A DNA stretch of 64,000 nucleotides, from assembly GCA_023105745.1 (NCBI GenBank), contig JALGQZ010000011.1, positions 44,112,698 through 44,176,697 of the forward strand, read 5' to 3'. The notes beneath the pieces were generated by a model. That model was not told where the DNA came from, made no database searches, and saw nothing but the letters and a program-made list of their open reading frames with translations. Source of the stretch: Austropuccinia psidii. Its lineage: Eukaryota; Basidiomycota; Pucciniomycetes; Pucciniales; Sphaerophragmiaceae. Positions within the stretch are counted from its first letter, which is position 1, and the number at the start of each line of letters is the position of its first letter. The translations under genes were made by a program, and so were the position numbers. Positions 56,749 through 64,000 of the stretch are shown here, piece after piece.

Positions 56749-58012
56749 AAGACTTATCAGCAGTCTCTACATCAAACCTATTAATAACACTACAGTAAAA
56801 CTCTGATCTAAAATTTCTGATAAAATGAACACTAGATTTTTTTATTTTATTTTAATAAAAGTGATGATAATATATATATATATATATATGTTTTGGGTTT
56901 CTGTTATTTTAATAAAACTAATAAGAATATTTTTTTTGTTTTTTCTTTTTGAATAAGAATGATAGGAATATATATTTTTTATAGTTTTAGGTTGATTATA
57001 ATGATTTTTTTGATATGAGTACTAATAATAAGACCACTGGATTTGATTCTTTTAGGTTTTTTTAATACTGAGTTTATATCACTACTACTTCTCTTTGTTA
57101 ATAACACTAAGCTTTTGAGCAAGGCTAATACGCTTTAACTATGGTTATAATACTATTCTTCACTAATAGAAAGCTACTGCGCAAGGCTACTGAGCTTTTA
57201 CTATGGTTATACTACTATTCTTCACTAATACTAAGCTACTGAGGAAGGCTACTGAGCTTTTCACTACTAAAACACTACTACTATTCGAGATATCCTTCTA
57301 GTTCAGGGATGGTGGTGATCCTGGATAGTGGGAACTTGCTCCATGATGATGGGAAAAATGAGGGAGAAAGGACCTCTATTTATAGCTTTTGGGCCTCCAT
57401 AGAGCTTCCAAAAAGAGGGTACTTAGAAAAAATCAAAGTTGAGAGGTTTTAGCTGGTGAGACGTGTAGTTTTGGTGTAGCAGCATGTTTGCTGAGAGAAT
57501 TATGCTGGTGGTGCTTTTTCTTATCAAAATCATGTGATGTATTTGAGATAATTTTGCTGGTGAGACTTCCTTTTTATCAGAGTCATGTGAAGTCATTGAG
57601 ATAATATGGCTGGTGATGTTTTCTTTAAGGTGGGTAAAGTATTTTTTGTTTCTATTTTTACATATGTTATGAGAGAGTTATGCTGGGGGTGCTTTTTCTT
57701 ATCAAAATCATGTGATGTATTTGAGATAATTTGGCTGGTGAGATTTTCTTTTTTCCAAGAAAGTGGAGAAAATACAGCTCCTGACAATTGAACTTTCTTC
57801 TAGTCATATGATATATATGAGAAAATTATGCTGGTGTTTCTGTTTCTTATCAAAATCATGTGATGTATTTGAGATAATTTCGCTGGTGAGATTTTCTTTT
57901 TGCCAAGAAAGTGGAGAAAATACAGCTCCTGACAATTGAATTTTCTTCCAGTCATATGATATATATGAGAAAGTTATGCTGGTGTTTCTATTTCTTATCA
58001 AAATCATGTGAT
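56749..58012 (-). repeat. H2 right LTR piece, truncated
   Basis: It aligns with 53936-55340 of the left LTR, including the 148-bp array with fewer units. It lacks about 200 bp at one end and about 540 bp at the other. Confidence 0.8.
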
Positions 58013-59226
58013 GGATATCACTGCACTGAGTGATCACCAGATCAAGGGTGAGGCTCTGGAGCATCTCCAACAAATCATATCTGAGACAATAATTCCCTCA
58101 TCATGGATAAGAGTACCTTGCAACATGGGTTCCCCCTCTCATGGTAGCTTAAAAGCCACTGAATGGGCTCTCTTATATAAGGTCTATATTCCATTTTTAA
58201 TGCTCAGTCAACAGATGTAATTAGATGCACACCAATCAGCCAACACTCAAAGAAGAATGGGTCAGTCAGAAGAACTTGCAAATGAACTAACCAAGAATAC
58301 ATTCCATTTGATTAGTGCTATCAAAATTGCCACAATTTGGACTGTTTCAATAGATGATGCGACTGCATTTGCTGAACATTGGAAAAAATTCCGCCTTTTC
58401 AATCAACACCTACTCCAAAACAGAAAAGTAATCCAAATCATCATTTTTCTGATCATATTCCCAAACTCTTGCAACATTGGGGCCCAGCACAAGCTTCAGC
58501 CACATGGGGTTATGAGCGCTTGATTGGAGTATTTGCAAAGATGCCAACAAATAACAAAATATGTATTTCAATTAATAAGATCAATATATTCACATTAATT
58601 ATAGACCTGAAATGAATAAGACTAACTTTTTTCAACTCTGAATAGATTATATAGATAGAACCTTACTTCAACATATCTGTTGATTTTCCAACCTTTCCGT
58701 TCTCCTGAAATCCCCATCCGTGCCATGTTAAATAAAAGAGCTTTTTGAATAACAGCCACCTTCCCTGTTCAGTTACCATAAATATAACAAACCATCCCGC
58801 AATGACCAACAAAATTATGATTGCCTGGTTGAGTACTTACAGAATTTTCATGAAACAAGGGAAATAGTTGATTGGATCAGCTTAGACACTACCATGCAAT
58901 CCTTAAGTCATCCCACTTCAAGGATTGTCTCACCTTGGTATTTTTCAGCTTCAAACATTAATATTGGGAACAATATATTTTCAACTGAATCCAAAAATTT
59001 CAGAAACAGTGTGATATGTTTTCTGAGGGGCAACTAACAAGGATTTGATATTATTAATAGCATTTTTAAAGTCTCTGAGCCATCTAGCATACTGAACAAT
59101 AACTTTCTGATCTTAAAAACTTTGAAGATTGATGTGAATTTCTTACCAGATTGGCCGCATCTCAATATTTGTAAAGCTGTTGGTCTTGATGATGGACACT
59201 TTATTATATCTGAAGAAAAAATATAA
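58013..59226 (+). pseudogene. CACTA transposase C-terminal part of GT
   Basis: The reading starts right at the H2 edge (DITALSDHQIKGEALEHLQQ), continues to MGSPSHGSLKATEWALLYK and, after a stop at 58217-58219 and a frame change near 58430, to PNHHFSDHIPKLLQHWGP and TWGYERLIGVFAKMPTNNK. These align with the CACTA-1 transposase (NQNGKLKASEWHSLFAIHLP, PNHHYSLHIPEQLKWWGP and FPGERLVGLL). Further pieces reach HFIISEEKI near 59226. The N-terminal catalytic part is not found left of H2, so it was lost or displaced. This is the evidence that GT is a CACTA-type element. Confidence 0.75.
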
Positions 59227-60223
59227 GGTAACTGTGGATTGTATGATAACAAAGCTCTGTCATGTGGACTGCTTGTAATGATACAGCCGTTATTTCATGA
59301 TATTTAGTCTAAAAAAATGCAAATCTCTCAGATTCATTAGCAATTTTGCTAGTGAAATAACTGCCTCAAAATTTAGTGACAGAGACATGCCATTGTGACA
59401 AGCAAAGCCCATTATTTCACATTGCCACAAAGAACTTACTATTTTGACATTGGGTACAGTGTGAATAAGACAAGTTCAATGATCAAATGACCCACACACT
59501 CACCTTTCACAGCATCCAAAATTTCTAACTGCGCCATCATCATGTTGGAAGGGGAATTGGCCCTTGCGCACCCACACATGCCAATGCACACGCAAGCGCA
59601 CCCGCACACACCAATGCACACGCAAGTGCACCTGCACCCGCCAAGAGTGGTTTCATGTGTCACCCACAAATGGTCAATGCCACCTGACATTAGGCCCTCA
59701 CATGTATTGCCTTTGTGTGCATGTGTAACCCATGCACCCACTGCATTGTGCATCGGGCTCTAACCAAGTCACCCCTCCTGTTGAGCTAGCTGATTCATGG
59801 CTTCACAACATTAGGACAACACATCATTTGGCCATGGTGTGCCTGTCACACACACACACCCGCACCCGCAGTATTGTGCGGCACGCTCTACCAGTGTCAT
59901 CTGCAAAACAACAATCCCGCTCAGGCGGAGTCCTTTCATGGATGACCTGGTGAAGTCAAACCCCCCACCTACATCAAGACTGGCTGAAGGACCTCTTTGA
60001 TGTGTGTTTGTGCAAACAGGCGGGTCTTGTGTAATTTTTACCAACCATCGGATGTTTGCGGGATGATCAGGTGGTGAGGAATCTGAGTTGAAGGCACAGG
60101 GGAACCAATATTGGTGGATGTCATAGGATTTGGTTCAAGACAAGAGTGTGACGTGTGCTTGAAGTTTGCTTGATTTTTGCTTGATGTGAGCTCAGCTTTT
60201 ATCCTGCTTGAAGTTTGCTTGAC
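59227..60223. other. GT right arm, low-complexity, no gene supported
   Basis: 59560-59650 and 59840-59870 are CACGCA/CACCCGCA-rich low-complexity DNA giving spurious frames on both strands. At 60150-60225 the phrase GCTTGAAGTTTGCTTGA is repeated and may serve as a subterminal transposase site. Confidence 0.5.
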
Positions 60224-60266
60224 GTGAAGTCAATTGCCGACAATTGACACAAGATTCGCCCTGGTG
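60224..60266 (-). repeat. GT right terminal inverted repeat
   Basis: Reversed it starts CACCAGGGCGAATCTTG and ends GCAATTGACTTCAC. It pairs with 43797-43839. Confidence 0.85.
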
Positions 60267-60269
60267 GTC

Positions 60270-62730
60270 AATACAGACAGTCATTTTTGTGGCTGTTCCA
60301 TGTATGTATGCCATTCCTTTGGTTGGTATGACCAAGAATGTTTGTGCATCCTGTGTATGTTTGCACAAGTTTTTGTTGGCTGTGTCTTGTGGCATGCCTT
60401 CTTCTAACTGTATGTCCTACCTTTCTAGTGGGGTTTCCTCTGGGTATTTCACTAGGAATTCTTCTCTTGGGGCTTGCTCTTAATCAGATTGCTCTCTGAT
60501 GGCATCTACCATAGAGTCTGAGTCAGAATCCTTTGTTGGGGATTCCTCCTCTGGGACTTTCTCAATAGCATAGACTTTTTTCTTTGCCTTTGGACACTTG
60601 TTGGAATAGTAGTTCTTTGAACCACAGTTGTGACAAGAATTTTTCTTCTTTGCCACTTCTGCCACCCTTTCTCTGGGTTTGTCTTTAAACTCCAACCTGA
60701 AAGGACGTTTCTCTTTGAAACCACTGCTTTTATATGGGGTGTATTTCCCTATATTAGTTCTTTTCCTTACATCTTGTAAGGTATACTAAATGTCATCTAG
60801 AGTGCAACTGTGGCTTCATCTGCATTTCACTGCATGCTCTAGTTCTCCTGGAATTTGCTACAGAAGTTTGTGATTCCCCATCTGAATATTAACTTGAGGA
60901 TCAATGGCTATAAGTCTTTTAGACTTTCTGAGACACCAATCATATGGATCTTTGTCCACACAGTATTTGTCATTTTCAAATGACATGGTCTTTTTACATA
61001 TCCAAGTACCATTTAGCATGTCGTTTAAATGCTGTATTAAGTCTAGAAGTAATCAAGTAATCTGGTATGCTTGGTACATCAATTATGAGTCCATCAATAT
61101 AATCTATGAGTTTCATATGATCATATTCTCCAGTTCCAGAGAATTTGGGCCAGCTTGGGGACTCAGGAAGTTGTTTCAGGGCTTCCATCTCTGAATAAGA
61201 AATATTATCTCCATCCTGGTATTGTGATGGAGATCTTGCCTTATTAATCAACCTGGAATCTGGTTTTATGTCATCTTGGTGATATGGATTATCCATAACA
61301 TGGCCTTGTGGGTGGGGCTTCATGTTATGGTAGACATTGAAAATTTTGTTTATGTCTTTATCCAGAAAATCCTGGTCCCTTTTGCTGTGATGTTGTTCTT
61401 AAAATATCAGATTCAGTCTTTTGTTTCTTTCTTCAGAGGATTTGCTCAATTGCGCATTGCCTTCTTGAAGGGGTTTAACGATTTTGTCCATGGAGGGGGT
61501 TAATTTTTGAATCCTCTCATGGCTTGCTTCAAGTTCTGTAAACTGCTTTTGAGTTTGCTCAACATATTGGGACATTTGTAACCACAATGCATCACTCTTT
61601 AGGTTACTCTCAGGTGTGAGAAAGTTATGTTCAATCTGAGTGGGTTTAATAGTTCTATTAAGGGGACTACTTATTCTAGAGTTATGTAGAGCTACTTCTG
61701 GTTCTTGTGAGCTTTTTTCACTAAATCCAACAGCTTCTGGATCATTGGGCCTGAATCTATCTTCCTTTGGTTGAAGGTGGTCTTGTTTTTACCCTTGTAT
61801 CCTTGTCTTCTCCTGGAAACTTCCTGGTATTGTGAAGAATGGTGACTCTTGTGAACTGATATGTTGGTTTCTGAATGGTATGAAGCCACTGGAGAGCTGA
61901 TTTGGCCTGCTCCTTATGAGCCTGAAGGAAGCTGGGTATTCCCTGTCTGGGTCGGCTGTTCTTCTCTAGCTTGGATAGTGGCTCGATTCTCCCTTATCCT
62001 GTTTGCCCTCACCTCCAGGAGTCTGAACTGCTTGGTGGGATTTCAAAATTTGGTGATTACCATAATGTCATTTAAGTCTATCTCTTTGAGAAATATGTTC
62101 TAGAAACTTGCTCCAAGTTCTGCCCAGTGAGATGCCAGGTTGGACCTCTCTGAAGAACTTGATCCATATCTTTCCAGTCCTCCGGTTTGAGGCTCCTGTT
62201 GAATTGGAAAGTGAATGGAAGAGTGGTTATGGTTTCCCTCAGTGTCTTGCCATCCACCACTGTGTCCAAGGTGTCCTCTTCCAGTTCTTCTGGTTCTGGA
62301 CAAGCCTTCTCTGTCCGCTGGCTGGTTCCTTTGGGAGCCCATGTCTCTGAGCTGTACAGGTGATATATCAGTGTTTGCAAGAAGTCAAAAACCTTATTTT
62401 ATTAGAGTATTTACCTTTGACTGTGCCTTGTAAAAATTTTTTGTCTGCTGCTTTTAGAAATTTTCCTTTAGAGGTTAAAACTAGGTTAATCATGGAAATC
62501 TTCCCTGTACAAGTTGTTAAGGTTGGTTTACTTTGTACTGAAGCAGAGTTTCATGGTTTTCTATTCCTCTGAGTGGAAATTGGTGTCCACGTTTTTGATT
62601 TTATGAGGCCTTTGCTATGCCTCTTTCCTTTGCCCTTGCTGCCCTCTGGTTCTGAGGGTGTCACTGGCGTGTTGGCCTGTGACTGGGTTTCTAGTGTGAT
62701 GTAGTTTTCTTTCACTGAAATGAAACAGGG
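60270..62730 (-). pseudogene. E3 gag, frameshifted
   Basis: Pieces on the minus strand: ENYITLETQSQ near 62710; an N-terminal block around 62380-62078 (LKPEDWKDMDQVL); a coiled-coil block 61587-61399 (QKQFTELEASHERIQKL); capsid 61323-60994 with WPKFSGTGEYDHMKLIDYIDG, matching the E2 motif; a zinc knuckle CHNCGSKNYYSNKC near 60615 whose His is Tyr; and the block 60395-60270 ending KMTVCID at the GT insertion. Many frame changes and stops. Its role is virus-like particle formation. Confidence 0.8.
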
Positions 62731-63319
62731 AAAGATGGTGTAATGTCAGTTAAGACCTCTTAATATGCTGTTTGCACGTGTTAGAATGGCCTCGGGGCTT
62801 ATATATCTCTCCAAATTATGCCCTTGTATAATGAAAGTGTAATTGAATTAACAATTCCACGTCAGAAATACAGCTTACAGATATCTGGTATAATGTTTGT
62901 ATACCAATATCTCACAGAAGAGCTTGTAATTAGCAAGTATAATCTGAAAAAGTGTGGTATGTAAGGGGGTAATTGAATTAACAATACACCCAACCACGCC
63001 TCAACTGTTGGTTTTAAAGTAAGAGGTGTCCTTATTTGATCAAAGAAAGGACTTTATGAGTGGCTTAAAGTGTTTTTATTTGTAAAACACACCAAAAATA
63101 AGGGTTGGTGTGGTGCTTAAACTATAATTCACCACACAACAATATATTACCAAAAAAGATAAAGATAGTGGTATATAACATATACCACTAGAAAAAAGTA
63201 TATATATGATATGTTTTGTATTTACTTTTGAGAAATTACACCTGAAAAGATAAAACATTATTTCAGAATATAAAAAAATAAGTAAAAACCTCACTTGTAA
63301 GGTCCAAAAAGTCAAAAGA
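62731..63319. other. E3 5' leader
   Basis: A+T-rich sequence between the gag remains and the primer site, with no gene. It contains two copies of GGTAATTGAATTAACAAT-like sequence near 62840 and 62970. Confidence 0.5.
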
Positions 63320-63338
63320 CATGGCCAGGCCCTCAAAG
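63320..63338 (-). promoter_or_regulatory. E3 primer-binding region
   Basis: On the minus strand CTTTGAGGGCCTGGCCATG follows the LTR end CCTGACA. The GGGCCTGGCCATG core is shared with E2, supporting a common primer. Confidence 0.6.
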
Positions 63339-64000
63339 TGTCAGGCTGAGCTACAATAAAGGTGAAGAATAGTATTTACAAGCTTTAACTGTGACCATGA
63401 CATGCTGAAAATTAGTTAAAAATAGTTTTATTTATAATAATGAAAGTTTGTAATGTTGATAAAAGGGCTTTATTATTGTATAATAGTGGTGGTGAGTGCT
63501 GCTGAAAGCACTGGGTGCAGTCTTACCAGTTGGGTTATTATAATAAGAGCTACAATACTTAAGTTTAAAGTGTAACCTGCTTATTTTCCAAGAGTATAAC
63601 TATTTTGACAGTTGTACTATGTAGGGATTCAAGAGCAGGATGAGGAAAACATTTCTGGCTGTGAAAAGGCGCCTTTTTATACTAAGATGGGGTTAAAAGG
63701 GTTCTAGACCTTTCCACATAGAGGAAGTGAAGATTTCTCACTCCCAAGTACTGGCTTGTGGTTTTTACAAAGCCTGTATAGCCTGTATTGGGCTCAGATG
63801 TGGTTTTGAAACCACATCTGGGCAGCTTTCACCAATACAGGGTGAAAATTTTCATCTGAGGACCACATAGCCTGATTCTGATGCGTATTACACATAGAAT
63901 TCTGTACAGAACCTCTAAGAGACCCCAGTATTGAAGTATAAACATGCTTTATTGTCCGTTTGAAACCTCATAATCATGGTTATGGGATACTATCCCACTA
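63339..64000 (-). repeat. E3 right (5') LTR, cut by window end
   Basis: It starts TGTCAGGCTGAG and aligns with the left LTR from 38756 to about 39440, including the palindrome at 63795-63820. The rest is outside the window. Confidence 0.9.

Larger units (their letters stand above)
53736..58012 (-). mobile_element. rearranged H-family element H2 inside GT
   Basis: Left LTR (53736-55881), polypurine tract, integrase tail (55937-56390), a short minisatellite (56535-56748) and a right LTR piece (56749-58012) truncated at both ends. The arrangement copies the 3' end of H without gag, protease or RT. The right LTR piece begins abruptly in the middle of a minisatellite unit (CCCTGTA|AGACTTATC), indicating deletion or recombination. 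It ends abruptly at GTGATG against the transposase fragment. No target duplication is visible. Confidence 0.8.
43797..60266. mobile_element. giant CACTA-like transposon GT carrying a TET/JBP-like gene
   Basis: The ends are inverted repeats of about 43 bp starting CACCAGGG and sharing AATCTTG, TCAAT and GCAATTGACTTCAC (36 of 43 match). The flanks are ATC (43794-43796) and GTC (60267-60269), a 3-bp duplication with one change. Excision restores the E3 frame (VCIDDYQHQF). Contents: unknown gene (+), TET/JBP-like dioxygenase (+), minisatellites, Zn2Cys6-like gene (-), H2 insertion and CACTA transposase C-terminus (+). CAC ends, 3-bp duplication and the transposase fragment all point to the CACTA superfamily. 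Without H2 it is about 12.2 kb. Some inner genes might be separate later insertions whose edges I could not see. Confidence 0.8.
38756..64000 (-). mobile_element. Ty3/gypsy element E3, split by the 16.5-kb transposon GT
   Basis: Left LTR at 38756-40160, right LTR from 63339 past the window end; both begin TGTCAGGCTGAG. Internal order on the minus strand is primer site, gag (60270-62730), [GT insertion], protease, RT, RNase H, integrase and tail (40185-43796). The gag part ends KMTVCID and the pol part begins DYQHQFIIDSGAHC. The join through GT is in frame, so both halves are one element. The left flank TAATA (38751-38755) is the likely target copy; the right one is outside. Pol and gag contain multiple stops. 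Confidence 0.9.

Noticed and set aside
54773..57791. Repeated 61- to 64-aa frames in the 148-bp arrays
   Set aside because: Pure consequence of the tandem array; no start context and they vary between units.
59439..59763. Cys/His-rich frames on both strands over CACGCA repeats
   Set aside because: Low-complexity DNA gives open frames in several phases; no start, splice or homology support.
1..64000. tRNA or rRNA genes
   Set aside because: No cloverleaf with A/B boxes or rRNA core could be recognised by eye; a covariance-model search would be needed to exclude them.

Overview
The window looks like repeat-packed chromatin of a rust fungus (Pucciniales). Three things point there: strong A+T bias, short GT-AG introns of about 50-64 nt, and Ty3/gypsy, CACTA and dioxygenase proteins of the kinds I associate with rusts. 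The best guess is Austropuccinia psidii (myrtle rust); that name rests on recalled protein families and was not checked by search. I found no convincing single-copy host gene, rRNA, tRNA or CRISPR array. Nearly everything is a transposable element, many inserted inside one another.

Layout. (1) 1-4013: 3' half of a plus-strand chromovirus (E1), with a classical integrase chromodomain, a spliced antisense gene (987-2227) encoding a Zn2Cys6-like cysteine cluster, a GC-rich palindromic block, a polypurine tract and a 3' LTR. (2) 5.5-8.07 kb and 37.28-37.64 kb: an old plus-strand gypsy element (E0), split by element H. (3) 8069-37283: H, a minus-strand gypsy-like element whose removal restores the E0 reading frame. 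H keeps gag, protease, a large unknown ORF and the integrase tail, but no RT, RNase H or integrase core. Inside H lie E2 (15952-26268, full length, 1.93-kb LTRs, perfect GGATA target duplication), a complete two-gene CACTA transposon (30805-37114, TGA duplication), a 114-bp MITE and a 1.7-kb CAC-ended element. (4) 38382-38755: fragment of an E2-type LTR. It is interrupted by E3 (38756 to beyond the window), a minus-strand gypsy element that is itself split by a 16.5-kb CACTA-like transposon, GT (43797-60266).

GT is the most interesting object. It has about 43-bp terminal inverted repeats starting CACCAGGG and a 3-bp target duplication, and its removal rejoins the E3 protease frame. Between its ends lie an unknown multi-exon gene, a TET/JBP-like 2OG-Fe(II) dioxygenase gene, a 78-bp minisatellite that stays open over 235 codons, an antisense gene with a second Zn2Cys6-like cluster, a rearranged H-family insertion (H2), and the C-terminal part of a CACTA transposase homologous to the one at 33.7-36.6 kb. 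GT is therefore best read as a large CACTA transposon carrying a DNA-base-oxidase-type gene and a putative DNA-binding gene. All copies here carry nonsense or frameshift damage, so these loci look like fossils, although the E1 antisense gene is still open.
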